Shown here: positions 50,717 through 59,185 of the stretch, piece by piece | Layout: each line of letters starts with the position of its first letter | Position numbering within the stretch: position 1 is the stretch's first letter | Source: Saccharothrix syringae | GTDB lineage: Bacteria > Actinomycetota > Actinomycetes > Mycobacteriales > Pseudonocardiaceae | Reading direction: 5' to 3' | Length of the DNA: 64,000 nucleotides | Assembly (NCBI RefSeq): GCF_009498035.1 | Contig: NZ_CP034550.1 | Coordinates: 1,984,001-2,048,000, forward strand | Program-made: the position numbers and the translations under genes | Notes under the pieces: generated by a model | Databases searched by the model: none | What the model was told of the DNA's origin: nothing | The model's input: the letters and a program-made list of their open reading frames with translations, nothing else

Positions 50717-52600
50717 ATGACGGCATCCCTGCCTTCCGGCCTCTGGTCGGATGACCCTGCGACCGTAGACCTGCTGTCCTTCGATGCAGTCGCCCAGACT
50801 GTCGCCGACGCCTTGCTCGATGACTCGCTCGACCCCGTCGCCCTCGGGCTGTCCGGTAGTTGGGGAAGCGGTAAGACGACGGTGCTCGGCCTCGTGGCCC
50901 AAGAGCTTGACCGCCGAGGCACATCCGAGCAGAAGGTGCTGGTCATCCAGACCGATCCTTGGCGTTACGACCCGTCGACGGGGGCCAAGGAGAGCCTCAT
51001 CGCCGAGGTGTTGGACGCACTCGCCGGAGAGGTCGACAGGTCGGCTACCAAGACCGACAAGGCGAAGGGGCTCGTGGCGCGGCTCAGCAAGCGCGTCGAC
51101 TGGGCCAAGGCGATCAAGTTGGCCGCCAAGTCCTCGTTGACCTTGCAGATCCCGGATTTCGATGCGCTCGTCGAACTGGTGAAGCCCAAGGAGGAGGACA
51201 AGCAGTCGGTACGTGGCCTGGATGACTTCAAGGACGAGTTCGAGGAACTGCTGGCCTCTGAGGACCTCAAGCACATTCGGGCCGTTGTCGTCCTGGTGGA
51301 CGACCTCGACCGCTGCCTACCTGAGACGGTCGTGCAGACCTTGGAGGCGATGCGCCTGTTCCTGGCCGTACCGAAGATGTCGTTCGTGATCGCTGCCGAC
51401 GAAGAGCGGGTGGCGGACGCCATCCGGACCCGTTTCAAAGCGACCGGACGACCGGACGAGAGCGACGAGGAACGGCAGGACCCCGCCACCCTCTACCTGC
51501 ACAAGATCGTTCAGACCACCATCCCGCTCCCGGCGCTGAGCCACTTCGACACCCAGGCTTACCTGCTCCTCCTCCAGATGCAGACAGCTGCCAAGCCGGA
51601 CCAGCTCACCACGCTCATCGAGCGGTGCGCCCAGATCCGTCGGCAAGGCCGCGGTATCGATGACATCGGGCAGGTCGACGGGTTGGCAATGGACGACCAG
51701 TTGGCCTTCGCGGCGCGCCTGACGCCGCTGCTGTACGAGAAGCTGCGGGGCAACCCCCGCTACATCAAGCGCTTCCTCAACGACCTGCGCGTTCGTCAAT
51801 CCGTGGCAGCTCGCCGGGGCATCGACTTGGACCCGGCCGTCGTCGCCAAGCTGATGACTCTTGAAGCCCTGATGAAGACCGAGTTCCAGCTCTTGCTGGG
51901 CTGGTTCGCCAAGGGTGAGATGCGGGACCACTTGGAGCGCTTGGAGGACGAGGCAGGGCGTCCCGCCTTGGCCAGCGCACCCTCCGTGAATGAACAGGGC
52001 GACGCCGACTCCGTCGACACGCCTCCGCAACCACGACGTGCAGGATCGACTCGACGTGCGAAGACTGCCACCTCAGGCCAGTTCTCCCAGGCGATGGTGC
52101 GGTGGGCCAAGCTCGCACCACCACTGCGCGGACTCGACCTGTCGCCGTACCTGACGCTGGCGGCAAGCTTCGCGGGCGTCACGCTGATCGACGACAGCCT
52201 GCCGGAGCGGTTGCGCGACATCGCGGCCAACCTGCTCTCCGACTCGCGTCGCGAGCAGAGGTCGGTCACTGACCCCGAGTTGAATGAACTGGGCGACGGC
52301 GACGCTACGGATCTCTTGCGCCACATAGGGCGAACGATGCGCGATCAGCCGACCAAGCAGAAGGCGGGTGTCAATGCCGTTCTGCGCCTCGCCAGGCTCC
52401 AGGCCGGTCTGGCGACCGCGGCCCGGGATGCCCTTCTGATGCTGCCTCCCAGTGAGGTCACCATGGCCACTCCGGTCCAGTTCACAGCAAGCGACTCCGC
52501 GCCCATTCGCAGCGTCCTCACGACCTGGAAGGGCAAGTTGCCCGACGGTCCGGTCAAGCGGGCGATCGACAGCGTGCTTACGGATCGAGGTACTGCCTGA
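50717..52600 (+). CDS. qatA: QatA, KAP-family P-loop NTPase (anti-phage)
   Basis: 627 residues. Walker A GSWGSGKT is at residues 47-54 and the Walker B VVLVDDLDRC near 190-200, both typical of KAP NTPases, which couple ATP to assemblies at membranes or on nucleic acid. It has no predicted membrane segments, unlike classical KAP members. ATG 50717 follows GGTGGAGGTGG. It is the first of four overlapping genes in the order QatA-B-C-D, which is the described anti-phage system. How QatA contributes to defence is not established. Confidence 0.9.
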   Translation: MTASLPSGLWSDDPATVDLLSFDAVAQTVADALLDDSLDPVALGLSGSWGSGKTTVLGLVAQELDRRGTSEQKVLVIQTDPWRYDPSTGAKESLIAEVLDALAGEVDRSATKTDKAKGLVARLSKRVDWAKAIKLAAKSSLTLQIPDFDALVELVKPKEEDKQSVRGLDDFKDEFEELLASEDLKHIRAVVVLVDDLDRCLPETVVQTLEAMRLFLAVPKMSFVIAADEERVADAIRTRFKATGRPDESDEERQDPATLYLHKIVQTTIPLPALSHFDTQAYLLLLQMQTAAKPDQLTTLIERCAQIRRQGRGIDDIGQVDGLAMDDQLAFAARLTPLLYEKLRGNPRYIKRFLNDLRVRQSVAARRGIDLDPAVVAKLMTLEALMKTEFQLLLGWFAKGEMRDHLERLEDEAGRPALASAPSVNEQGDADSVDTPPQPRRAGSTRRAKTATSGQFSQAMVRWAKLAPPLRGLDLSPYLTLAASFAGVTLIDDSLPERLRDIAANLLSDSRREQRSVTDPELNELGDGDATDLLRHIGRTMRDQPTKQKAGVNAVLRLARLQAGLATAARDALLMLPPSEVTMATPVQFTASDSAPIRSVLTTWKGKLPDGPVKRAIDSVLTDRGTA

Positions 52601-53355
52601 TGGGGACCAGCGGCGCCTACTCCGGTAGCGGAGGCAAGGACGGCAAGACAGTTCGTGACGCCGTCCGTAAGTACCTGGATGGCCTCTCAGGCCCTGACGG
52701 ACCGCGGAAGAACGGCGATCGGCCTCCGCTCGACCCTGCTTCGCTCCAGCGCATCGTCAACCTGATCCGTCCTCGGGGGGCGAGTGGTGGAGGTGGTGAT
52801 GGTCCAGGCGGTGGTGGTTCCGGGGGCTCGGGAGGGCCGCAGCGCACCACCGCCGCCTCTGCTCGCACCGCAGGGCGTGCAGCAGCTGCCGCCTATGCGT
52901 ACAGCACGGGTGACGCGGCGACCCTGCAACGCTTGGGGCTGGATTACGAGGAGTTGCGGAGTCTCGGAGACGACGTTGAAGTCCTGCGTCGAATCGTCAA
53001 CATGGCTTGCAGTACGCCGGACAGCAGCATCGAAGACCACGAACAGCGGTATGTGGCGGCGGATGTAGCAGAGTGGGTGATGGAGCAGGAACGGGGTGGC
53101 TACAGACCAACTCCCGACGAGGTGGTCCGCCAGACCATTGCGGTGATCATCGCCGAGGCGCTGCTGGTGGAGACGGGGAACCTGGTCAACGGCCACGAGT
53201 CGGCCGACGTGGCCGAGCAGGACATCCGAGACGCTGCGGAATTCATCGCTGTCCAAGCGGACCTGTCGGTGAACGGTGTTACTGAAGATGAAATCAGTCG
53301 AGCTGTGGAGGACGGTATTGAACGACTCCGTGGCATCGTGAGGGGTGGTAGTTGA
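52600..53355 (+). CDS. qatB: QatB, anti-phage system protein
   Basis: 251 residues. A Gly/Ser-rich N-terminus (MGTSGAYSGSGGKDG) and a long Gly-rich linker at about 60-85 flank a helical C-terminal domain (EHEQ-type region DHEQRYVAADVAEWVMEQ). The fold resembles nothing I know outside Qat operons; the MGTS-Ser-rich opening is typical of QatB. It is coupled to qatA by TGATG and to qatC by a TGATG overlap. Assigned mainly by position between KAP NTPase and QueC-like protein. Confidence 0.85.
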   Translation: MGTSGAYSGSGGKDGKTVRDAVRKYLDGLSGPDGPRKNGDRPPLDPASLQRIVNLIRPRGASGGGGDGPGGGGSGGSGGPQRTTAASARTAGRAAAAAYAYSTGDAATLQRLGLDYEELRSLGDDVEVLRRIVNMACSTPDSSIEDHEQRYVAADVAEWVMEQERGGYRPTPDEVVRQTIAVIIAEALLVETGNLVNGHESADVAEQDIRDAAEFIAVQADLSVNGVTEDEISRAVEDGIERLRGIVRGGS

Positions 53356-54650
53356 TGCCTCGGTTCACTCTGCGCTTGACTGCGGCAGACGATATTTCCG
53401 CAGCCGAAGCTGCCGCTTCCTTCTACTGGCTCGGTGACCAGAGGTCGTCGTTCATCTCAAGTATCGGGCCTGGGTTGGAGCAATTGGGTGCTGTACCTGC
53501 GCCCAACGTCGATGTGGTGCGGATCGCCCTGACGGTGCTTGCTGCGGATCGCTCTGTACCCAGGAAGGGAGGCGGATCTGATTGGAATCAGCGAGACATC
53601 CATCTTGAGGTTCCCGTCTCCGATGCGGTGATCTGGAACGCCGTCGCAGAAGACCTGGCGCAGACGCTTGGCTTCCTCAGTGGTGACCGGTGGAGCCTTC
53701 ACTTCGAGCAGGAGCGGCCTGCCGTGGAAGTCCCCGTGCGGGTGGATGGCGGCGCTGTTCCTTCGCGCGTGGTCCTGTTGAGCGGTGGAGCCGACTCGGC
53801 CGTAGGCGGCCTGTATTCCCGCTCGCTGCTCAAAGATGATGAGCATCATGTCTTGCTGTCGCACTTCGCTAATACGATGCTCCGGCCTATCCAGATCCGC
53901 GTCGCCGAAGAGATCGAAAGACTGCTCCCCTGCGGCAGTCAGGAACACGTAGTAGTGCATTTGGGGCGTCGTAGTGAGCGAATTGATGGCACGCCGTACC
54001 CGTCGGAGTCGACTACTCGGTCTCGCTCGCTCCTGTTCCTTGCGCTCGGACTCGCAGTAGCTTCAGTTCACCGGGTGCCTTTGTGGGTGCCTGAGAACGG
54101 ATTTGCGTCTATCAACCCACCGCTGGGCCGGGAGCGGCTCGGAAGTCTGTCCACTCGTACGACACATCCCAAATTCCTGAAAGATTTGTCCGCTGCTCTC
54201 TCGAAGGCTGGCGCTCATGCAGTCATCGAGAACCCATTCGCTCTTGCCACGAAGGGTGAGATGTACCGTCGAGTTGTGGACTTGATTGGCCTGGAAGAAG
54301 CATCCACATTCTTGAGTGCTACCCACTCGTGTGCCCTGACTGGCCAACGGGCTCATGGTTTCGGTAGTGAGCGCCCATGTGGAGTATGCTTCGGCTGTGT
54401 CCTCAGGCGCGCATCCTTCGCATCATCTGGCGTTGCCGATCGTAGTAATTACATTGCGCCGAGTGATGACTCTGCTGTGCAGGCTTGGCTCAATTCCAAG
54501 TCCGTGGAGCAGCAAGTCCGCAACTTCATTCGCAGGGGTGTGAGGATGCGAGACCTCGTGACACTGAGTCTGCCGGATGACTACTCGCTGCACGAAGCGT
54601 CCAGTCTCTGTGAACGCGGGATTCGCGAACTCCGGAGCTTGTACTCATGA
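53355..54650 (+). CDS. qatC: QatC, QueC-like nucleotide-binding protein (anti-phage)
   Basis: 431 residues. The PP-loop SGGADS begins at residue 143, as in QueC (7-cyano-7-deazaguanine synthase). A cysteine cluster Cys326, Cys342, Cys345 and Cys348 (CGVCFGC) corresponds to the QueC zinc site. An additional N-terminal domain of about 130 residues precedes it. QueC-like proteins make or transfer a nitrile/amide to deazaguanine or to proteins; in Qat the target is likely another Qat component, by analogy to related defence proteins. All key residues are intact, so it should be active. Confidence 0.9.
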   Translation: MPRFTLRLTAADDISAAEAAASFYWLGDQRSSFISSIGPGLEQLGAVPAPNVDVVRIALTVLAADRSVPRKGGGSDWNQRDIHLEVPVSDAVIWNAVAEDLAQTLGFLSGDRWSLHFEQERPAVEVPVRVDGGAVPSRVVLLSGGADSAVGGLYSRSLLKDDEHHVLLSHFANTMLRPIQIRVAEEIERLLPCGSQEHVVVHLGRRSERIDGTPYPSESTTRSRSLLFLALGLAVASVHRVPLWVPENGFASINPPLGRERLGSLSTRTTHPKFLKDLSAALSKAGAHAVIENPFALATKGEMYRRVVDLIGLEEASTFLSATHSCALTGQRAHGFGSERPCGVCFGCVLRRASFASSGVADRSNYIAPSDDSAVQAWLNSKSVEQQVRNFIRRGVRMRDLVTLSLPDDYSLHEASSLCERGIRELRSLYS

Positions 54651-55414
54651 GACGCTTGCTGGCGATCGACATGCACGCCCATGTCGAGGTCGATATTTCT
54701 GTCGATGACCTGCTTGAGTTGGACGCACTCGTCTTCGCTGTGACCCGTTCGCTGGATGAAGCCGAGAGGGCAGTCAAGCGGTCGGACTCGTGGACGGTCT
54801 GGGGTGTGGGGTGTCACCCTGGCCTTCTCGGTGTGCAGAAGGCATTCGACGAAAGGCGGTTCACCGAGCTCATCGCCGGCACGGCATACGTGGGAGAGGT
54901 TGGACTCGACGGCAAGTCGCGGGTTCCTATGGACATCCAGCGGAGAACCTTCGACTCGGTACTCGGCGTTCTCCAGGCCACCCCTCGGTTGACAAGTGTC
55001 CACAGCTTCGCCGCAGCGGAAGAAGTCGTTTCCTCCTTGGCTGCTCGACCGACGCAGGGTGTAGTCCTTCACTGGTGGTTGGGTGACGAAGCGCAGACCG
55101 AGCGGGCAATCGAGCTCGGTACCTACTTCTCGGTGAACGCTTCAATGCTGCGTCACGGGGATGTACTGGCAAGGTTGCCGCTCAACAGGGTGCTGACTGA
55201 GACTGATCATCCCTTCGGTGACAAGACAGGTGGGCGAGGTCGCAGGCCGGGTAGGGTGAAGATCGTCGAGGACGCTCTAGCCGTCCTGCATGGAATTCGG
55301 CCTGAGGAGGTTCGCAGGATCGTGTGGCAAAATCTGGCGCAGCTCGTCCGGGAAACCAAGTGCGGTGTACTGTTGCCGCGGTCCGTACGGACAGGAATCG
55401 TGGCGATTGTGTAG
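54647..55414 (+). CDS. qatD: QatD, TatD-family nuclease (anti-phage)
   Basis: 255 residues of TatD-type metal-dependent hydrolase. The metal ligands are visible: HxH at His10 and His12 (DMHAHVEV), Glu in YVGEVGLDG, His in TSVHSFAA, a further His in VLHWWLGD and Asp in TETDHP. TatD enzymes are DNases and this is the presumed effector or processing nuclease of Qat. ATG 54647 overlaps the qatC stop by four bases, so the four genes are one coupled unit. An AT-richer 50-base gap with a hairpin-like sequence follows. Confidence 0.9.
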   Translation: MRRLLAIDMHAHVEVDISVDDLLELDALVFAVTRSLDEAERAVKRSDSWTVWGVGCHPGLLGVQKAFDERRFTELIAGTAYVGEVGLDGKSRVPMDIQRRTFDSVLGVLQATPRLTSVHSFAAAEEVVSSLAARPTQGVVLHWWLGDEAQTERAIELGTYFSVNASMLRHGDVLARLPLNRVLTETDHPFGDKTGGRGRRPGRVKIVEDALAVLHGIRPEEVRRIVWQNLAQLVRETKCGVLLPRSVRTGIVAIV

Positions 55415-55464
55415 TACCCTCCGGGTAAGCGCTTAATACTTTACCTGGCGATACGTCCCCGTTA

Positions 55465-56343
55465 TTACAATGCGGGTGTCCACTGCCATGGGCGTGGCGG
55501 GCACTTTTGAAGGCAAGCGACACGAAGTGCAGCCTCCCGGTGAACCAGGGGTTCCTCACCTGCGCGTTGGGCGACGTACAGCGCCATGCGCAGTTCGCGG
55601 ATGTCTCGGAGCAGTTCGAAGCCGGTCCACGTGGTGACGTCGTGGCCGTAGCGGTCGCAGAAGTCGCGGTAGTCCTCTGCGGTGATCCAGTCGAAGCTGG
55701 TGTGCTTGATCGCGGTGCTGACGAGGTCCCACTCAGGTGGGCCGATGGAGCAGCGTTCGAGGTCGAGCAGCACCACCTGGCCGTCGTCGGTGGCCACTAC
55801 GTTGCCGACCCAGGCGTCGCCGTGCACGACGCAGCGCGGCAGGCCGGGAGGCAGGCTGGCGTAGCGGGCTTCGAGGGATGCCAGGTGTTCGCGGAGCCAG
55901 CTCCGGTCTTCGTCGGTGAGCGTCGTGGCCGCGTCGATGCGCTCGGCGAGCCGGACGAACGGGGCCAGGTCGCCGAGGGGGAGGTCGGTGGGGACGGGAA
56001 GGTCATGGAGTCGGCGGATGGCGATGGCGACCTCGGCGGGAGTGCCGTGTCGGTGGGGAGGGAGCTCGTCCCAGAAGGTCACGGCCCTGCCCGTCACCTG
56101 CACCGGCTGGGCGATGTCTTTCAACGCCCGGACGGCCGGGACCTCGTGCTCGGCGAGCCACTGCGCGATGCGGACCTCACGAGTGGCAGCGGCGAGCTGG
56201 CCGGGCCGGGCGATGCGGGCCACTACGCCGCCGGGCAGGCGGAACAGGGCGTTCTCGCCCAGCCGGATCGGCTCGGCATCGGTGTGGTCGAGGCCGACCT
56301 CTGCGCAAGCAGCGGCCAGCACGGACGAGTGGTCGTCGCTCAC
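55465..56343 (-). CDS. aminoglycoside phosphotransferase-like kinase (APH)
   Basis: 292 residues. Kinase-like APH fold: VVHGDAWVGNVV holds the catalytic Asp of the Brenner motif HGD, and VVLLDLERCSIGPPEWDL is the metal-binding DxD-like segment. Small-molecule kinases of this family phosphorylate antibiotics, choline or other metabolites. It follows the XRE regulator gene directly (GTGA overlap) in the same direction, and the pair stands divergent to a lanthipeptide cluster. Such pairs occur with several actinomycete RiPP clusters, but its substrate and role there are unknown. Confidence 0.8.
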   Translation of the reverse strand: MSDDHSSVLAAACAEVGLDHTDAEPIRLGENALFRLPGGVVARIARPGQLAAATREVRIAQWLAEHEVPAVRALKDIAQPVQVTGRAVTFWDELPPHRHGTPAEVAIAIRRLHDLPVPTDLPLGDLAPFVRLAERIDAATTLTDEDRSWLREHLASLEARYASLPPGLPRCVVHGDAWVGNVVATDDGQVVLLDLERCSIGPPEWDLVSTAIKHTSFDWITAEDYRDFCDRYGHDVTTWTGFELLRDIRELRMALYVAQRAGEEPLVHREAALRVACLQKCPPRPWQWTPAL

Positions 56344-57686
56344 CGTGCCACCACCAAGGTCGTGATGCGGTGCCGCAGGGCCTCCACCGCGGGGATGCTC
56401 CGGTGCCGCTGGCTGTAGCGAGCCAGCTCGCGCAGGTCGTCCACGGCGCGGTTGGAACGGATGGTCCCGGCGGCGTCCAGCGCCACTGAGCCGATCACCG
56501 CGGCCTCGCGCGGGTCGCCGGTGGCCATGGTCAGCGAGGCCAGCTTGATCTGCGAGATCGTGCGCGACCGGGCGTAGGCGGCGGTGTGCCCGGCTACGGC
56601 CGTGGAGAACCGGGCGGTGGCCTCGGCGGGGGAGCGGCCGTGGACGGCGATGTCGAACAGGGCGTGGCCGGTGTCGCCCGCGTGCTGGGCGGCGTCGTAG
56701 TAGCGCATCCACGACGCGTCGTTGGCCAGGTTGCTGTGTGCGAAGTGGTCGTCGGCGGTGCCGACGGCGATGAGCGTTTCCCGGACGCGGCCCATCTTGG
56801 CCAGCGCTCGTGCGTGGGCCGTGTGCAGCATGGCCCGCTCGGTCGCGGTGAGCCGGTCGGCGCGGACGAGGGCGTGCTCGGTGAGCGTCAGGCCCTCGTC
56901 GGGCTTGCCGATCCAGATGGCCTGTCGGGCCATCGAGGAGAGGATCTTGGCGCGCAGGTGCCAGTCCTCGGCCTCCTCGGCGCAGGCCAGGGCGAACTGG
57001 AACACGCGGCGGGCGTCGTCGTGGGCGTAGGCGTCGAAGGCCATGAAGGCGCAGGTGTGGGCGAGGTAGCCGACGGCGCTGTGCAGCGGGCCGTGCAGCT
57101 TGGCGGGGTAGTTGGCGCCGAGCAGGTCGGCGGAGAAGCGGAGTTGGGCGAGGACGGCTTCGCGGGCCAGGCCGCCGCCGTAGGTGTGGTCCCACCCGGC
57201 GAACACGCGCGCCGCGGTGTGGATCTGCTCGATCTCGGTCTGGCCGACGCGGGCGGGGGCCGCGGTCGGCTGGGTGCCCTCCAGCAGGGCGGCGACCGGG
57301 GCGAGCGCGAGGGTGCCGACGCCGAGGGCGGCAGTGCGCAGGAACTGCTTTCGGTCCACGGTCGCCAGCTTTACCACCGACCGGCGGCGGTTGCTGAAGC
57401 CCAGTGCGGCGTCGCTGGAGGCACCCAGGGTGACGCGAAGCGCCTCCCGGTACAGCGCGCTCGGCCAGCGGATGGCGCCGCGTTCGAGCTTGCCGATGTA
57501 GTTGGCATCCAGCTCCACCTTGCGCTGGTGGTGGTGCCAGACGTAGGCGTTGACCAGGTCGGCGAGCTCCTGCCGGGACAGGCACTCGTCGGGCTGGGTG
57601 GGCGAGGCGGTGCGTTCTCGCGCCTGCCGCAGCTGATCGTTCGCCGTGGGCACTGGTCCGGCCTCCCCGAGTGTGACCGGGGTCAT
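56340..57686 (-). CDS. XRE regulator with helical repeat C-terminus
   Basis: 448 residues. The N-terminal HTH is in SRQELADLVNAYVWHHH and DANYIGKLERGAIRWPSALY, a Cro/CI-type fold. A hydrophobic stretch LRTAALGVGTLALAPVAALL follows near residue 110, and then about 330 residues of TPR-like helices (ALACAEEAEDWHLRAKILSS, ALAKMGRVRETLIAVG). TPR-containing XRE proteins in actinomycetes often sense peptides or other signals. Here it may control the lanthipeptide genes. ATG 57686 has no ribosome binding site; ATG 57698 is an alternative. A symmetric site lies 42 bases upstream. Confidence 0.75.
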   Translation of the reverse strand: MTPVTLGEAGPVPTANDQLRQARERTASPTQPDECLSRQELADLVNAYVWHHHQRKVELDANYIGKLERGAIRWPSALYREALRVTLGASSDAALGFSNRRRSVVKLATVDRKQFLRTAALGVGTLALAPVAALLEGTQPTAAPARVGQTEIEQIHTAARVFAGWDHTYGGGLAREAVLAQLRFSADLLGANYPAKLHGPLHSAVGYLAHTCAFMAFDAYAHDDARRVFQFALACAEEAEDWHLRAKILSSMARQAIWIGKPDEGLTLTEHALVRADRLTATERAMLHTAHARALAKMGRVRETLIAVGTADDHFAHSNLANDASWMRYYDAAQHAGDTGHALFDIAVHGRSPAEATARFSTAVAGHTAAYARSRTISQIKLASLTMATGDPREAAVIGSVALDAAGTIRSNRAVDDLRELARYSQRHRSIPAVEALRHRITTLVVAR

Positions 57687-57727
57687 GGTGGCACGCATCG
57701 TGACCGGACGGGTACTGCTCCCCGGGA

Positions 57728-57749
57728 GGGGAGGATTGCAACCCTCCCC
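57728..57749. promoter_or_regulatory. 22-base palindrome in the regulator/lanthipeptide divergent region
   Basis: Arms GGGGAGG (57728-57734) and CCTCCCC (57743-57749) are complementary, with inner TTGCAA palindrome at 57736-57741 and only one mismatched pair (A/C). It lies between the XRE gene and the rightward genes, a candidate operator of the XRE protein. Confidence 0.6.
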
Positions 57750-57818
57750 GATTCCTCCCCTTGACATCCTCCGTTCCCAGTGCCCGCAGCGGCGCTGGCA
57801 GCGGGCACGGTTGGTTGC

Positions 57819-58373
57819 ATGACGGAGACCCCGCTTGAGCAGGGCAGGACGGTGGACGCTGCTGCTGGCGCCATCCCGCGCGTCTCGCTGGTGGTCCGGG
57901 CGTTCAGCAGTCCCTGCGAGGTCGACGGCGATCACCCGGTGCTCGTCGTGGCGGCGGACCTGGGAGCTGAGCACCGGGCGCGTACCGAGGCCCAGAGGAT
58001 CGTCAGCGACCCGTGCAGCGATGACCACGTGGTCGCCGCCGCTCTCCGTGCTCTCCACGACCACGACGTCACCCGATCGAGGCTTGCCGAGCAGGTCGAC
58101 GTCTGGGCGACTGGGCAGTTCGGCGAGTCCGGTGCGCGGCTGCTGCACACCGAAAGCCTTGGGCAGTTGGTCGACCGGCTGGGCGCGCTGTGGGCCTGGT
58201 CCCGGCTGTTGGCCGAGGACGACGACCCGGCCGCACGCGATCCGGCGAGGCTGGCGCTGCACCGGCTGGGCGAGCTGTGCATCGGTTACGACGACCTGGT
58301 GACCGACCTGCTGAGCGGTCGGCGTCGGCTGCCGATCTATCAGGCGCTCACCAGATACGACGTGGCCGCGTGA
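57819..58373 (+). CDS. DUF4254-like protein (uncertain)
   Basis: 184 residues. The C-terminal half has HTESLGQLVDRLGALWAWS and GYDDLVTDLLSGRRRLPIYQ, resembling DUF4254 proteins by the E-S-L-G-Q start and basic R-R-R-L end. The N-terminal part is unremarkable. ATG 57819 has no clear ribosome binding site. It is the first gene of the rightward group leading to the lanthipeptide operon, and the small Cys-rich gene follows three bases later. Function unknown. Confidence 0.5.
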   Translation: MTETPLEQGRTVDAAAGAIPRVSLVVRAFSSPCEVDGDHPVLVVAADLGAEHRARTEAQRIVSDPCSDDHVVAAALRALHDHDVTRSRLAEQVDVWATGQFGESGARLLHTESLGQLVDRLGALWAWSRLLAEDDDPAARDPARLALHRLGELCIGYDDLVTDLLSGRRRLPIYQALTRYDVAA

Positions 58374-58376
58374 GGC

Positions 58377-58619
58377 ATGGACGGGACACGCGGTGTGGTC
58401 GCCGTTGTCGTGGCGGCCGACAGCCCCACCGGCCGTGTTGCAACGGCCATCGACGACCTCACCGCTCACTTGCCGACCGCTGGCCAGCAGTCCTCCTGCT
58501 CGGTCTGCTCGGCCAGGTCGTGGCCCTGCCCTCCGTTCCACAACGCGGCGCACCGGGTGATCGAGGCAGGCGTCCGGCTCGCCGACCTGGTGCCGGTCGA
58601 CCTCCACCCGCGGCTGTGA
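58377..58619 (+). CDS. small Cys-rich protein, lanthipeptide-associated
   Basis: 80 residues from ATG 58377, three bases after the preceding stop, with GTGAGG as ribosome binding site. The middle holds SSCSVCSARSWPCPPFHNAA with three cysteines in a CxxC-x5-C layout that could bind a metal, and a helical C-terminus (RVIEAGVRLADLVPVDLHPR). I have the impression of seeing such proteins next to similar XRE regulators in actinomycetes but cannot name a family. Not a lanthipeptide precursor: no FxLD leader. Confidence 0.55.
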   Translation: MDGTRGVVAVVVAADSPTGRVATAIDDLTAHLPTAGQQSSCSVCSARSWPCPPFHNAAHRVIEAGVRLADLVPVDLHPRL

Positions 58620-58668
58620 CCGCCGGCACCTCCACAGCAACCGCGCTGGTCCACCGAGGAGACCTCCA

Positions 58669-58842
58669 ATGGCTGAAGTGCAGCTCACCGCTTTCAGCAG
58701 CACTCCGGCTGGCGCCGTGTGCGGAGATGACCAGGCGCGGTGTGGACCACTGCCCACCAGCACTTGGTCGCTGACGGGTCTCCCACGACCGCGAACGGTC
58801 GGCAGGCGGCAGCCGACCGACGGTCGTCCGTCGCCCTGCTGA
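58669..58842 (+). CDS. 57-residue peptide gene upstream of lanA, unrecognised
   Basis: A well-placed GAGGAGA stands seven bases before ATG 58669 and the frame ends at TGA 58840-58842. The product begins MAEVQLTAFSSTPAGAVCGD, has three cysteines (18, 25 and the C-terminal 57) and many Ser/Thr/Pro/Arg. No family is recognised. Possibilities: an additional modifiable peptide, a regulatory leader, or a truncated larger protein. A hairpin at 58853-58893 follows its stop. It is not part of any longer frame that I find convincing. Confidence 0.5.
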   Translation: MAEVQLTAFSSTPAGAVCGDDQARCGPLPTSTWSLTGLPRPRTVGRRQPTDGRPSPC

Positions 58843-58852
58843 GGGCCCCATG

Positions 58853-58893
58853 AGCGGGGAACGTGCCGTTGCAGGCGCGGCGCGTTCCCCGCT
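58853..58893 (+). terminator. 11-bp hairpin between the 57-codon gene and lanA
   Basis: AGCGGGGAACG (58853-58863) pairs perfectly with 58883-58893 over a 19-base loop. There is no T run, so it may attenuate rather than stop transcription into lanA. Confidence 0.55.
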
Positions 58894-58991
58894 TCGAACC
58901 GCAAGCCACCGCTCACCACAGGCGACGGCGGTCCGCTCACCCGTGAGCAGCCGCACCGCATTCCACATCCGAACAACCTCTGGAGCCCACC

Positions 58992-59174
58992 ATGACGGCA
59001 CTGTCCCTCGTTCCCCCGGTCGACACCGCGGCGATCGGCGCGGTGAACCTGGACGCCGAGTTCGACCTGGACCTGCGGGTGTCCACCGACCCACTGCCCG
59101 GCATCTCCGACGGGTGCGCGACCGACGACGGGTGCGACCCCACCTGCGCCTCGTCCTGCGTCAGCAACGCCTGA
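58992..59174 (+). CDS. FxLD-type class I lanthipeptide precursor
   Basis: 60 residues. The leader (about 1-31) contains FDLDLR at residues 24-29, the FxLD box recognised by class I dehydratases. The core region TDPLPGISDGCATDDGC and DPTCASSCVSNA has four cysteines (42, 48, 52, 56) and Ser/Thr at 39, 44, 51, 54, 55, 58 for dehydration, so up to four lanthionine rings are possible. Asp residues 40, 45, 46 and 49 are candidates for the aspartate methylation carried out by FxLD-type methyltransferases. Hairpins flank the gene. The leader cleavage site cannot be placed with confidence, and no protease is seen in the window. Confidence 0.9.
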   Translation: MTALSLVPPVDTAAIGAVNLDAEFDLDLRVSTDPLPGISDGCATDDGCDPTCASSCVSNA

Positions 59175-59185
59175 GCCGAGTTGTC

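Larger units (their letters stand above)
44257..55414. mobile_element. integrative mobilizable element with left end at tRNA-Pro (right end not located)
   Basis: Next to the tRNA 3' end stand, in order, a tyrosine integrase pointing at the tRNA, HTH and excisionase-like genes, a RepA-like ATPase, a MobC-like protein and a relaxase, then the QatABCD defence operon. There is no TraB/FtsK-type DNA pump, so transfer would need a helper. I saw no second copy of the tRNA 3' end in the window; the stated right end marks only the end of qatD. The element may extend through the lanthipeptide cluster. Confidence 0.6.
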
